Shown piece by piece: positions 9,758-21,129 of a DNA stretch of 64,000 nucleotides. Each line of letters begins with the position of its first letter. Positions within the stretch are counted from its first letter, which is position 1. This DNA is from Ancylostoma caninum (Eukaryota; Nematoda; Chromadorea; Rhabditida; Ancylostomatidae). The stretch lies in assembly GCA_037903475.1 (NCBI GenBank), contig JBAJFG010000057.1:620001-684000 (forward strand). The letters are read 5' to 3'. A model generated the notes under the pieces. That model had not been told where the DNA came from and did not search any database. It saw only the letters and a program-made list of their open reading frames with translations. The translations under genes and the position numbers were made by a program.

Positions 9758-10482
9758 TTAGGTTGTCTGGAAATGATAGAGACACTCTGGATTTTTTTCA
9801 ATTTTCATCCTTTTCTTCTTCTATTAAAGAACTTCAGGACATGCTGTAATGATCATGTGCACATACCACCTGGGGCCAAGGTGTCATTTAGAGAGGACGA
9901 TGTTGGGCAAGTGTGGTGTGTATGGCATCGTGGTCCGTGTTTCCTCCTCCGAGTGCCGATGAATCAACAAATCCATTTGAGGGTACGTTTTGTACAGCTA
10001 ACTACGTTGATGTCACTGTTTCCCCAAGAGCACGGCCGTCGCGCTGATTTGACTGTTGTAAATGTTAATGTCGCATAACATGTTGCTTACCGGCAACTCT
10101 GGTAAAACATACCCTGCACTTAAGCTCAGGAAATCGCAAAATAGGAAAATGGCTCCGGGAAGACATATCGATCGAAGCGTTACGAACGACGGTTCACTGT
10201 TGCGTTGCTGACGATTCTCCGGCTCGAATGTCGTGATGGTGTTGCTGTCCCTCTTGCTCGCATTGGCGCTCCCCAGGAGCTCGTGCAACGAAATCGCTCG
10301 AATGGTTGCTCGTTCATTTTCGCTCCTGGATAACAAACTACAGAGCTGCACGTCCTTGCATAGTCACGGCGAATATGCTCAGAGGGCAGAGTATCACATA
10401 TTCACCATGGAGCCTCTTCACGTAGGAGGGATACGAGGAAGAATTTTTGGTGAAGAGTCTCAATCATTTCCAGACAACCTAA
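9758..10482. mobile_element. Mariner-type MITE (725 bp) with TA duplication
   Basis: Terminal inverted repeats read TTAGGTTGTCTGGAAATGAT at 9758 and, in reverse complement, the same 20 bases from 10482, followed by A/TGAGAC. TA lies directly outside both ends (9756-9757 and 10483-10484). TTAGGTTG-type ends are typical of mariner. The inside shows no transposase motifs. It contains a 112-codon open frame from 10233 with a hydrophobic start that runs out through the right end, most likely by chance. Confidence 0.8.
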
Positions 10483-10604
10483 TAAGTAAGCTTCTCAAAT
10501 TCTTAAAAGAACTGAAGACTGCTGAGCTTGTAATGTATCAGCAAATGCGAATGGATCCCTTTTTAAGGTGAAATCAAACGCATGAGCTAGCATTCATTAA
10601 CTGT

Positions 10605-11156
10605 TTACTGATATTGAAAATTCGACGCGCTTTTCCAATTTACCATCCGAATATACGTACTATGTATTTTATTTGGATTTGTTACCTCCGTCTCGAAAGA
10701 TTCTAGATGCCAGAGATGATGTTTTCTCATGTCTTGTCGCAACCTCAGTTGTCTCGACTCTCTAAACATCCTCTCGATGAAATTGTACATTGAGATTCCA
10801 TTACAGATCGGGTATTCCTTCTCATGAATCATAGTTCTTGATGGCATATCCGATCCAACTACTTCCTTTTTATGCTGAGGTGACCACGCAGTATTTAACT
10901 CACATTGGGGATCACTGATCCGATGGCCAACTCGTCCCTCTCGACTGCTTTCAGCTCTTGCACCATCATCATTCCTCCCTATAAATACCGACAGCGACTT
11001 ACATATAACCACGATGTTGAGGGCAGGTAATGAGCGATGTAGAGAGGAGAGAGATATAGGCAATTGTAGTAGAGGCGAAGGGAACAAGAGGGCAAGATAT
11101 AGTAGCACTAAGTATGTACTGTCAGGTGCCGCTAAGCCGAAGGTGAAATATAGCAC
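10605..11156 (-). CDS. Uncharacterised 183-codon open frame
   Basis: One of the longer non-repeat open frames in the window. It starts with MLYFTFGLAAPDSTY, then a hydrophobic stretch (YLVLLYLALLFPSPLLQL, roughly residues 15-32), then a charged C-terminal half with ICNGISMYNFIERMFRESR and KHHLWHLESFETEV. I do not recognise the family. There is no supporting context: it lies between a MITE and the acyltransferase gene. In AT-rich spacer a frame of this length can arise by chance, so it is listed for checking only. Confidence 0.15.
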   Translation of the reverse strand: MLYFTFGLAAPDSTYLVLLYLALLFPSPLLQLPISLSSLHRSLPALNIVVICKSLSVFIGRNDDGARAESSREGRVGHRISDPQCELNTAWSPQHKKEVVGSDMPSRTMIHEKEYPICNGISMYNFIERMFRESRQLRLRQDMRKHHLWHLESFETEVTNPNKIHSTYIRMVNWKSASNFQYQ

Positions 11157-11707
11157 CGTGCATCACGAACGAGGATTGAGAACGAATGTTGATCTTGTCT
11201 GTATGTTGGTTCTTTAATAGGAACTCTATGTTCGATGGACTTTCACTACCACAGAGTAGCTCCCGAGAAGGAGACAATTGGGAAATGCTAACTCCTTTAT
11301 GAAGTATCCAAGTCACCATGCACTGATTCGTCTATGTATAAAATATTTCCAACGGCAAAGATTGCCAGAAATCCGACGGTATGAAAAAATTATGTTCCCC
11401 GATGAGAAAAAAACAGCCGAAAAGTACCATCAAAATATAAAAGTGAGGCGCAATCCAAAACAGCCTCCATAACCTTTCTTTCTAGCGAATAGTATAATTA
11501 GCCCAATTGTTTTCTCAAAACAATCTATAGTATACGAGGCATTTGGGCCAGAGGCCAATAATCAGGAAGAATAAATGAACTTAAGTTCTTCCTCTTTTCT
11601 TATATCCACCTTTTCCCTGATCAATCGCATCAGGCTGGGCGTGGTTGTTCAATGATCATTTTGTCCAGGCGTAAAACGTTCTCTCACGGCCTAGTCATTG
11701 CACTTAC
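11157..11707. other. Intron or spacer downstream of the acyltransferase exons
   Basis: If the acyltransferase gene continues, this is its next intron, because a consensus GTAAGT donor sits at 11707-11702 on the minus strand. I could not identify a following exon here or further down. Confidence 0.35.
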
Positions 11708-12831
11708 ATTTTTAGCATGCAGTAGATGAGCTATGATTCCGAAACAAAACTGCCATATTCTTGAGAAGACACTGTAGAAAGACGTTCTCTCATCAGTTGT
11801 GAAGTAATAGATACAAGAGCAGCAGCCCACTCCTGAAAGCACCCATAAATTCTGTGCAGACTTCGTGGAAATTAATAAAAATTTCTTACCTGCGAAAAAG
11901 GTCTTTTTCCACGTTACTGAAGAGGGTTGAACAAGATATATTAGCGGCACCAAAAAATACCATTGTAGTTCCACGCAGAGTGACCAAGTATGGGTGAAAA
12001 TATCTTTAGCTCCTTCTAGCTGGAGAAATGTTGGGAAGTTAACAAAACAAATTCTCTGGTTTTTCATACTCACCATTTTCTTATACTCCTGGTTCGGGAC
12101 TTCCGCATCTCTCAAATTGGAAACAAATATTATTGCTTTGCGAGCGCTGTCAATATTCATTGAAAGATAGGTCAGGGGTAGAAGGGAGAAAAGCGCAATA
12201 AGGATGCAACAGATCACGAGATAGTACAACGGCAATATTCGTTTGATCCTGAAACTCTTCGGCCTAACACATCTATTAGGGTAATAGTTTTCTTTAGAAA
12301 GGTTTAAAACAGTGTGAGAAACACATCTCTTAGGAAATCGAGCTGAGCGAAGAAATCTTCGCGCATTTGTCCCAACCAAAATACGCATCGTTGTCAAGCT
12401 AGTCCAGGGAGGAAGTCACTTAAAATCCAACAATGAACGAAAACCCTCCCTCAAGAAACTGTTTTTTTTATAGTGAATTGGTTGGCGCGCTTACACGCGG
12501 GTGTTGGCACTCTTCAACACGACGAACCCGAACGAATTTTTGCATCAAAAGCTCCTTTAACAAAGTGAAGGCATCCGCTTTGTTAGATCAATGACGACAA
12601 GTTGAGACTTCCCAGCTGCAGATAGCGGCTTCGTGCCGACTGATTCACACCAACATTAGTGAGGACTTGTTGTTTTTAAGTTTATTTGCCAATATCAGGG
12701 GCGGAGTGATCCTTTCATCCGTCCAACTTTTTGCTTACCGTCTGTAGTAGAAGATACAGAGCGATCTTATATCCAATTTTTCGACCCGACCGAGAATCAT
12801 TGCCATGAGAAAGCCAGATATGACGAAGAAC
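11708..12831 (-). CDS. Acyltransferase-3 family membrane protein (OAC/NRF-6-like), four internal exons
   Basis: The exons are 12831-12739, 12248-12074, 12019-11890 and 11832-11708 on the minus strand. Phases agree across all junctions and no stop occurs. Exon 1 carries FFVISGFLMAMIL, the hallmark after the first membrane helices of this family. CG|G rejoins to give YYRRIKRILPLYYLV with a membrane segment (VICCILIALFSLLPL). Exon 3 has FTHTWSLCVELQWYFLVPLIYL, and exon 4 has SVFSRIWQFCFG. Introns are 490, 54 and 57 bp. The two short introns start GTGAG or GTAAG and end in CTCCAG or TTTCAG. The family moves acyl groups onto extracytoplasmic substrates in bacteria, and in nematodes includes NRF-6/NDG-4. 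The N-terminal exons and those after the GTAAGT at 11707 were not found, so the gene is partial or broken. Confidence 0.85.
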
Positions 12832-12839
12832 CTAAACGA

Positions 12840-13591
12840 TTATCGGAAACAAACGATTACGGAATGCAGCATTAGTCCTTTGTCACAGCATAAATTCTAA
12901 AATTTAACATCCAAAGTAGACTGCAAAATAACTGGTTAACTCCAATAGTCAAGACACTTTCGTATTTGGAGTCAATGTTTGACATTCTAAAATTAGAGTA
13001 GAATTCTCACAGGGTTCGCGAAAAAAGGCGCTAAATACAGGGGGTCCTAGATGTTTCTGGGTCAGCTTGTTGCGCCGCCCGACGGGATCTATCGGTCGGA
13101 TCCGGATCATTGAATTCCCCTATATTTGTGTTGCAATGGATTGAAGCGAACATAATTAACTAATGAGTTAGATTTTCTTCCCGATAGCACATGTGCACTT
13201 AATCACCTCGGCTTTGTGTTAACCTGCGCGTCATTGAGTCGTCTAATCATTTTTGCTGACTTCATTATCCACATGCACAGATAGATAATGCACATTGAAA
13301 TATTCGACGTTTTTTGCAATATTTGAGTTTTTGAATGATTCGAAAACAAGATTTCAGAATATTTGAATTCTGAACAGTTCGACTATGAGGCTTTTTGGAA
13401 TAGTCGAACATTTGAATAATTCGAATAGGGTGTTTTTCGAAATGTGCGAAAGAACGAATTATTCGAATGTAGGACTTTTTTGGCTACCCGAGTGAATGAA
13501 ACATTTGAATAATCGAGTTTTTGAAGTCATCGATTGAATGTTTACAATCAATCCTGCTACTATCCTACTCTGCAAGCGCTAGGACATATTA
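12840..13591. other. Spacer; includes a TTCGAA-rich degenerate stretch (13290-13515)
   Basis: There is no coding evidence, although upstream acyltransferase exons were sought here. From about 13290 to 13515 the sequence is built of loosely repeated ATTCGAA, ATTTGAAT and GAATAGT words. Similar stretches occur at 18616-18776 and 28066-28210. Confidence 0.5.
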
Positions 13592-15316
13592 CGAAACCCG
13601 AGCCAGAGCGCCGCTTCGCGGCGCTGTGACTCGGACCCGTGTGCCACGTTACCTCAGGGCTAGGTAAACTCTGAAAAAAAAGGAACCCCGAGCCAGAGCG
13701 CCGCTTCGCGGCGCTGTGACTCGGACCCGTGTGCCACGTTACCTCAGGGCTAGGTAAACTCTGAAAAAAAAGGAACCCCGCGGCGCTCTGACTTGGACCC
13801 GTGTGCCACGTTACCTCAGGGCTAGGTAAACTCTGAAAAAAAGGAACCCCGAGCCAGAGCGCCGCTTCGCGGCGCTCTGACTCGGACCCGTGTGCCACGT
13901 TACCTCAGGCTAGGTAAACTCTGAAAAAAAGGAACCCCGAGCCAGAGCGCCGCTTCGCGGCGCTCTGACTTGGACCCGTGTGCCACGTTACCTCAGGGCT
14001 AGGTAAACTCTGAAAAAAAGGAACCCCGAGCCAGAGCGCCGCTTCGCGGCGCTCTGACTTGGACCCGTGTGCCACGTTACCTCAGGGCTAGGTAAACTCT
14101 GAAAAAAAGGAACCCCGAGCCAGAGCGCCGCTTCGCGGCGCTCTGACTTGGACCCGTGTGCCACGTTACCTCAGGGCTAGGTAAACTCTGAAAAAAGGAA
14201 CCCCGAGCCAGAGCGCCGCTTCGCGGCGCTGTGACTCGGACCCGTGTGCCACGTTACCTCAGGGCTAGGTAAACTCTGAAAAAAAAAGGAACCCCGAGCC
14301 AGAGCGCCGCTTCGCGCGCTTCGCGGCGCTGTGACTCGGACCCGTGTGCCACGTTACCTCAGGGCTAGGTAAACTCTGAAAAAAAGGAACCCCGAGCCAG
14401 AGCGCCGCTTCGCGGCGCTCTGACTCGGACCCGTGTGCCACGTTACCTCAGGGCTAGGTAAACTCTGAAAAAAAAGGAACCCCGAGCCAGAGCGCCGCTT
14501 CGCGGCGCTCTGACTCGGACCCGTGTGCCACGTTACCTCAGGGCTAGGTAAACTCTGAAAAAAAAAGGAACCCCGAGCCAGAGCGCCGCTTCGCGGCGCT
14601 CTGACTCGGACCCGTGTGCCACGTTACCTCAGGGCTAGGTAAACTCTGAAAAAAAAAGGAACCCCGAGCCAGAGCGCCGCTTCGCGGCGCTGTGACTCGG
14701 ACCCGTGTGCCACGTTACCTCAGGGCTAGGTAAACTCTGAAAAAAAAGGAACCCCGAGCCAGAGCGCCGCTTCGCGGCGCTGTGACTCGGACCCGTGTGC
14801 CACGTTACCTCAGGGCTAGGTAAACTCTGAAAAAAAAAGGAACCCCGAGCCAGAGCGCCGCTTCGCGGCGCTGTGACTCGGACCCGTGTGCCACGTTACC
14901 TCAGGGCTAGGTAAACTCTGAAAAAAAAGGAACCCCGAGCCAGAGCGCCGCTTCGCGGCGCTCTGACTCGGACCCGTGTGCCACGTTACCTCAGGGCTAG
15001 GTAAACTCTGAAAAAAAAGGAACCCCGAGCCAGAGCGCCGCTTCGCGGCGCTCTGACTCGGACCCGTGTGCCACGTTACCTCAGGGCTAGGTAAACTCTG
15101 AAAAAAAAAGGAACCCCGAGCCAGAGCGCCGCTTCGCGGCGCTGTGACTCGGACCCGTGTGCCACGTTACCTCAGGGCTAGGTAAACTCTGAAAAAAAAG
15201 GAACCCCGAGCCAGAGCGCCGCTTCGCGGCGCTGTGACTCGGACCCGTGTGCCACGTTACCTCAGGGCTAGGTAAACTCTGAAAAAAAAGGAACCCCGAG
15301 CCAGAGCGCCGCTTCG
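13592..15316. repeat. Satellite array, about 19 copies of an ~88-92-bp unit
   Basis: Each unit reads GGAACCCCGAGCC, an internal perfect palindrome AGCGCCGCTTCGCGGCGCT, GTGACTCGGACCCGTGTGCC, ACGTTACCTCAGGGCTAGG and TAAACTCTG followed by an A-run. Units differ mainly in the A-run (6 to 9 or so) and in a few point changes (GCTGTGACTC versus GCTCTGACTT). The unit near 13775 lacks its palindrome and one near 14313 has an expanded one. Open frames through the array are by-products of the repeat. The array ends inside the palindrome, at the hairpin at 15316-15378. Confidence 0.97.
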
Positions 15317-15378
15317 AAAATCACTGTCATCCACACGAAGCGCAGCTTCGCCGCGCTTCGCGGATGACAGTGATTTTC
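15316..15378. repeat. Perfect hairpin at the satellite boundary
   Basis: The 17-base arms GAAAATCACTGTCATCC (15316-15332) and GGATGACAGTGATTTTC (15362-15378) are exact inverse complements. They enclose a loop that can itself pair (GAAGCG with CGCTTC) and resembles the satellite palindrome. The structure interrupts the last satellite unit. Confidence 0.9.
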
Positions 15379-16947
15379 TGCGAAACTGCATAGCTCCTAA
15401 ACGGTTTGGAGGTTAACTCTTATTATGTTCAATATAAAGAGCTCCTACATGGTGCGTTTTATGAGTAGAAACACAGATCGTCACGTGGTCAAGTCTTTTT
15501 CATTTGTGATAGCGCTGGAAGTCCAAATCGTTATGGTTCGGGCACAATCAGGTTGTAAGAGGAAAAAAGTGCGTAAACGTTTTATTCCTACTTTGTAAGC
15601 ACAATATTAAGCTCATAGAGTGCACCATTTGTTCCTCTGACCGTTAATTTCTAATTGCTATCACTACTTAATGCTTTAGAAGGAGTGCGGTGAAAATTTC
15701 CGTACAACTCTGCTGTATTTGGATGATTCACGTTTCTGATTGCGATCACAAAATCACACTCGCTTCATCATTGGTTCCCCCTCCTGCTTTAATGCGTTCT
15801 TAGGATTCAGAAGAGTTTTGTGTTGCTTTCCACTTATTTAACTGAATGCTATCTTCGCTCCGTACTTACTTGTTTTCTTTACTCAAACAAAATTTCTTTT
15901 TTGTTTCCGGATATGTATGTTATTTGATTGCTTACTGCCGTTGATCACCCAAAAAGTGCCATCCATCCGAAAAGAAAAACAAACACTTTCACAATAGAGG
16001 CCCCAAAATCTCCAACAAAATTTTGCCGAAAATTGGCATGGGGCGTATTTGAGGTGCTGAACACGAATAATGTATCCATTTCGTACACATTTTGTAAACA
16101 CATTTTTTTGCAGGGTTAGGGCAGGGTTACTGAAGATACGGCACATGTGGAATCCTCTCAAATTTCGCTTAGAGGGGTTGTTTTAGGCGCTGACCACGAT
16201 CATCCCCATTATTGTGCATACCACCTTCGTTTTCTCACCAAAATAAATTTTTTTCCCTAAATTGACTGTCACATACCCATCGTGGCCCTACAAAAATGGG
16301 TTACGATACAAAATGGATACAATATTAGTGTTCAGCACTTCTAATAACCCCTCTATACAAAATTTCGACGAAAAAAAATTTCGAGACCTCTGATGTGGAA
16401 TATATGTACAGCGCCAATCCGCAAGGTAGAGATTCCTCATGTTTTACTATAATAGTAAGAGATCCACGCGGAAACATGCTTCTAGGAAGGAAAATGAGGA
16501 AAAACAACGTTTTGCCTATAAATTCTTCACGGAATATGTTCCAAAACCTTCATTTCGCACTCTACATCCTGAAAACTCGGTCGTGTTTACGAATTTGTTC
16601 GATGCCTCCCGGTCTTCCCGCTTCCTGGTCGTTCATGAATACAAATATTACCCGTACGGGTGACTAGGAAGGTTCCCGTCGGGAACTAGCTGCAGCGGGT
16701 ACCCGTCACGTCCCTTTCCGTTCCCGCGCGTTCATGAATACCGGCACAGGACGTTGAATCTTATGCATTTCAAGGAAATGAGTAACGAGGCACGCATTTT
16801 TCAGACCTCTGCCATTGTCGGACGCAGTAAATGGGAATGACCCTCGTGTCCAGGTCTAGAAGAATGGTCCGGTGTTCGAAACATGTCCAATGGCACTTCC
16901 ATCCTAGTACCTTCTATCATGACCCATAATAACGGGCCTACTATGTA
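15379..16947. other. No recognisable gene; weak inverted repeat 16055-16105 / 16300-16355
   Basis: Mostly unique AT-rich sequence. GTGCTGAACACGAATAATG near 16055 is matched in inverted orientation by a similar stretch near 16325-16345, with related flanks (ATGGATACA), suggesting a decayed foldback element. Near 16660-16735 there is a short run of GGGTACCCGT and GTTCCCG words. Confidence 0.4.
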
Positions 16948-17000
16948 GGTGTGTGTATGTGTGTGTGTGTGTGTCAGTGTGTGTCTGTGTGTATGCTTTT
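16948..17000. repeat. (GT)n microsatellite, imperfect
   Basis: About 50 bases of GTGTGT with single interruptions (TATG, CAGTG, CTGTG), directly before the minisatellite. Confidence 0.9.
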
Positions 17001-17054
17001 GTCAGCGTGACGCGAACTTCGAGGGCGTGGCCTAGACCGAAGGAAATGCTCTAC

Positions 17055-17480
17055 AACGGGTCCGCTGTTGCTGTAGGAGTGCGCCGGCGTCCAAAAGTGA
17101 GGAAACGCCTGGAGTCGGGTCCAACGGTGTGATAAGGGTGCGCCGGCGTCCAAAAGTGGGGAACGCCTGGAATCGGGTCCAACGGTGTGATAAGGGTGCG
17201 CCGGCGTAACGCCTGGAGTCGGGTCCAACGTTGTGATAAGGGTGCGCAGGCATCCAAAAGTGGGGAACGCCTGGAATCGGGTCCAACGGTGTGATAAGGG
17301 TGCGCCGGCGTAACGCCTGGAGTCGGGTCCAACGGTGTGATGAGGGTGCGCCGGCGTCCAAAAGTGGGGAAACGCCTGGAGTCGAGTCCAACGGTTTGAT
17401 AAGGGTGCGCCAGCTTCAAAAAAGGGGAAACCGCCAGGAGTTGGGTCCAACGGTGTGATAAGGGTGCGCCGGCGTTTGCA
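17055..17480. repeat. Minisatellite, about seven ~58-bp units (superfamily member)
   Basis: Units read GGGTGCGCCGGCGTCCAAAA, then GTGGGGAACGCCTGGAGTC, then GGGTCCAACGGTGTGATAA. Some units lack the CCAAAAGTGGGG part. In reverse complement the skeleton CCCCACTTTTGG..CGCCGGCGCACCC..TTATCAC..TGGACCCG is the same as in the arrays at 23380-24262 and inside the Helitron-like elements. Confidence 0.92.
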
Positions 17481-17934
17481 AGTAATAGGATTTGCTGGGC
17501 GGGTCTATTTGCATGAGGGGTACGCTTACCCTGTTTTGGCGGACCCTCTTACCTAAATCACCTAGATTTACTTTGTTTCTTTTCGTATCCGTGTTCTCTT
17601 CCCATTCCGTTCGTTTGTGATTGAATGAACCACTTCCTCCTTTCAGTTTATATACACCGGTGGACCCTTATCAGTTGAATTACAACAACAACTAGTTGAG
17701 CCTAAATCATTTCAAGATAACATATGCACTGAATTGGTTACACTCCATTCTTTACGGCCACTAACTTCGCTCAGATGTGAGAGCATAACTTCGTTCATAG
17801 GGGGGGGAATGCTACCACCTTCGTTCATATGGGATGAAGGGCTTCTCTGGAGAGCGATAGAACTGCGTGGAAGGATACAGATTTTCTCAACCCATTTACA
17901 CTTTTGTGTTTGCTTTCAACGTACAGTATGCGAG
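17481..17934. other. Spacer without recognised features
   Basis: Unique sequence between the minisatellite and the inverted-repeat end. Nothing codes convincingly. Confidence 0.4.
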
Positions 17935-17986
17935 CGAAGCTAGCATCAATAAAAGTCTGGAAGGCCGGCGTTAGCCTGAAGGCCTG
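17935..17986. repeat. Solo end of the large inverted-repeat element family
   Basis: GCGAGCGAAGCTAGCATCAAT, AAAAGTCTGGAAGGCCGGCG and TTAGCCTGAAGGCC match, in inverted orientation, the outer end of the element at 22846-25106 (CAGACTGGCC, GGCTGACGCCGGACTTCCAG). No partner end was found upstream, so this is a relic or a half-element. Confidence 0.6.
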
Positions 17987-18007
17987 ACTGGTATTATAAT
18001 AGAATGA

Positions 18008-18265
18008 AGTGGTAAAGGATAAAGTGATCGGCGTGAATTAGTCCTGTTTGTGGGATGCGCCACGCATTCGACTTCATCTTCGACTTCATCAGGCGTTGAA
18101 TGCATATGTGCCCTATACAGCGACTTGAGGGGGCTCCGGTGTTCAATTCAGTGCTCCATCCTCCGAGACTCCTCTGGTAGCAACTAACCGACCTCAGGGG
18201 ATGGAAGGCTTCACTGCTTCGGGTGGAATCGAACCATCGACCATGTACGTGCATAGCGCCTATTG
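18008..18265 (-). mobile_element. tRNA-derived SINE, older copy
   Basis: Reverse-complemented, it contains a B box (GGTTCGATTCC), GGTCGGTTAGTTGCTACCAG, a GCATTCGACTTCATC-like region and a CACTTTATCCTTTACC tail. These correspond in order to the fuller copy at 37990-38274. The A-box region is degraded (ATGACAATAGGCGC). It sits beside a minisatellite fragment and (CA)n, an association repeated at 33110-33460. Confidence 0.75.
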
Positions 18266-18355
18266 TCATGTGGCTTGTTTGGATGGGAAGCGCGAGCAAT
18301 GCCGGAGCATCTCAAGCAAAAACGGTCTAGCCTCATAGGAATTTTCAAGGCATGG

Positions 18356-18480
18356 ATGTCGCTGTCGCCGGCGCACCCTCATCACGCCATTGGACCCATC
18401 GCCCAGCGTCTTCCCACTTTTGAAGGCACACCCTCTGCTAACGCTGGAGCGGTCGTAGCACCACTCCGGATCACGCCCCC
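18356..18480. repeat. Minisatellite fragment (superfamily member), two degenerate units
   Basis: Contains CGCCGGCGCACCCTCATCAC, GCCATTGGACCCATCGCCC and CTTCCCACTTTTGAAGGCAC. Copied in inverted orientation at 33140-33250. Confidence 0.75.
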
Positions 18481-18491
18481 CGAATTTCGTT

Positions 18492-18612
<121 letters not shown>

Positions 18613-18615
18613 TTA

Positions 18616-18776
18616 GAATTTTGACCGAATCGAATAAAACGCGAATATTTACTCGAATGATCGAATATTCGGAGATTCGGGAATACCGAAAAATTTAGTA
18701 CTCGAAAAGCCGAAGGTCCGGGAGTATTCGAAAATTCGGATGTCCGAATATTTCAGGCCGAAAATTCGAACGTTTG
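18616..18776. repeat. TTCGAA/ATTCGGA-rich degenerate repeat
   Basis: Repeated CGAATATT, ATTCGGA and CGAAAATTCG words, similar to 13290-13515 and 28066-28210. Confidence 0.7.
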
Positions 18777-19789
18777 GAATTGTTTTGCTTCGCAACTGTT
18801 GTTTGAGTTCCACTTTCTCCCTGAAGAACCATTCCAATTGAAATCCCTTTCCAATTTCTCATTTCAGTCTTAATTTTTTTAAAAATTTAATTGAATGCAC
18901 TAATTGCGCTCCACCAAGACATGCTATAAGAGATCCACAATTAGATAAATGAACTGGATTACATAAGAAGTATGTCATCGAACAACAACACAATCGTTAC
19001 ACGAGAAGCGAATATATAATCTCACCCAAAAACCACCAAATGTGTCTAATTATATGTTTGGGTGCTGCATCCTGAGATAGAAAATTATTTCCAACAATGA
19101 AACCTCATCTTGAATAGCGTTATTATTCACACAAGAAGATATTTATTTTGTTGTATTTAGTCTGCTAGCTAGATTTACCTCATTATGACCAAAATAACTT
19201 TGGTGTGATTGGCCTTATGCCGTAAATCACTCTCTAGGGATGAAAAGGACAGGGGAAAACTGGACGAATGGTCTCAATTCCATGCGTAACCCGGCGGGTC
19301 TGGGACCTCTTTCAGACTTCCACGCACACCACTTCCAAGGTGTTTGGGCACGTAACAATGAGGATTTTTTTCTAAGAGTGTGCATTGCAGGTGGCAGTCT
19401 GTAACATTAGTTCATATGGTTGGATGCAGTTTTCACATGAGTCGAAATAAATTTAGAAGAGTTTGGTTGTGATCGATGTATCCACTTCAACAATATGAGA
19501 CTGAGATGACGTTATAGGGGTGATGGGGATGGAAAAGGATGGCGCTGATATTTGCTTCAGTACTGACAGAAAAGAATCTGACCAATGCGATTTTCATGTA
19601 TGTATAGGTTTTGAAAGGTCAATTTTCTTCAGTTTTCTTCTGAAAATGCAACTATTTTGAGCCTGCTAAACATGAGGAGGTAAATACTGAAACTATCTTG
19701 CTGTACGAAAATAGTATGTTGTATGTCTGCAAGAAACGTTATTTCTTTATTCGGGCATAATGTGAGTTAAACCTAGTCGTGAACCACAT
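18777..19789. other. No recognisable gene
   Basis: About 1 kb of AT-rich sequence with no supported frame or repeat. Confidence 0.4.
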
Positions 19790-19799
19790 GGTCTGAATA

Positions 19800-21129
19800 A
19801 CCAATACTTACTAGCTTTCAGTCTGATTTCCCCACGTAGTACTTGAAAACTGAGAACAAGATCAGCATGGGCTCTGCTATATTTCAGACCTCTCATGCCT
19901 AGCTCTTTAAGACGTTTGTCATAATTAGGTATGTTATGCTTATTGACATTAGATCGACATCTGAGAGAGAGAATACGCGTGGATTTGTTGAACTTTCTCG
20001 AGTTTTCTGATTTCTCTCTTCAGAAATGGACTCCATATCTGAGAAGCATACACTAGTTGAGGTAGCACGTAGGCTTTGTACAATCACATCAATATCTTGG
20101 TATTATTTGTATGAATGTTACGCAAAATCGCGAACATAGTAGCGTAAGCTTTGGAGACCACGTGTTAATGTGGTTTGAGAATCTGAGGTGTGAATCTATT
20201 AAAACTCCAAGATCTTTAACGGTCTCGCATTTTTCAAGTTCAATGCCGTTTATTTCATACCTAGATCCCATTTCAAAGCCAAGCTGTAGGAATGAACATT
20301 TCAAGTTAACGGGAAGATCTCACTCAGATGCCCATTGAAGCATTTTCATTTTCCCATTTCTCAATGGAATTTTGGAGGGCTGCATGTGCCTCTAAATGAT
20401 TATTGGTGTTATATATGCCGTAAATCTCGATGTCATCTGCATATACTCGAGCATGTACTATGGAATGTACAATGGAGAGTTCTGCAATCGGGATGGATGG
20501 TCTAACGTGTAGATCAGGAATAAAAGCGGTGATAGGAAATCACCTTGTGGAACTCCACTTCAGCACATACAGATATCTCTGAGAAAAGTGATATCCAACC
20601 TTGACCATCATGTGCCAGTAAGGTGTGACCACAACCAATCCAAATGTATACCATCTATCCCAAGCAATTTCAAATTTCTGAGAAGCTTTGAATGGCATAT
20701 TTTGTCGAACGCTTTTGAAAGGTCAATATAGAGCACATCAACAAAATAACCATTGTTCAAAGCTGTGCTCCACTCAAAGACACTATCCGCAAGATTTGTA
20801 ATCGTTGATGCGCCCGGGATAAAGCCGTGTTGTTCTGAAGGGAAGGGATGAAATTTGATCAACAATGACAAGATTTTTTCTGGTAGAATCCTTTCCAAAA
20901 TTTTAATTGTTGTGGAGGTCAAAGTAATTGGACGGTACTGTGAGACAAGATTGGCACTAGATATTTTTGGAATAGCAGTGACTAGAGCCTCTTTCCATAT
21001 CTGTGGTGCTTTGTCAAGCATCAAAGAGATGTTGAAAATGTGGGTGAGTGGCTTACATAGAGATGTTGCACATTCCTTATGAACAATTTGTGGAATGCCA
21101 TCATAGGTCTCAGTAGTCGAAGGTTTCAA
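19800..21129 (-). pseudogene. LINE B reverse transcriptase and 3' domain
   Basis: A 173-codon frame at 21129-20608 reads GIPQIVHKECATSLCKPLTHIFNISL-type fingers (in part), QYRPITLTSTTIKILE, EQHGFIPGASTITNLADSV, then YIDLSKAFDKICHSKLL (motif A). SGVPQGDFLSPLLFLIY and ARVYADDIEIYG (YADD at 20443-20432) follow in other frames. Then come VKDLGVLIDSHLRFSNHI near 20200 and a decayed IWSPFL-like tail near 20030. The key catalytic residues are visible, but frames change at least four times, so the copy is inactive. Confidence 0.9.

Noticed and set aside
10233..10571. Secreted protein with signal peptide MMVLLSLLLALALPRSSC
   Set aside because: The frame runs through the right terminal repeat of a mariner-type MITE and beyond; no family or splice support.
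13560..13898. 112-codon frame with repeated VTWHTGPS segments
   Set aside because: Entirely translated satellite; the frame breaks as soon as the A-run length changes in later units.
13592..15316. CRISPR-like look of regularly spaced palindromic repeats
   Set aside because: Units are contiguous with no unique spacers, and the context is clearly eukaryotic.
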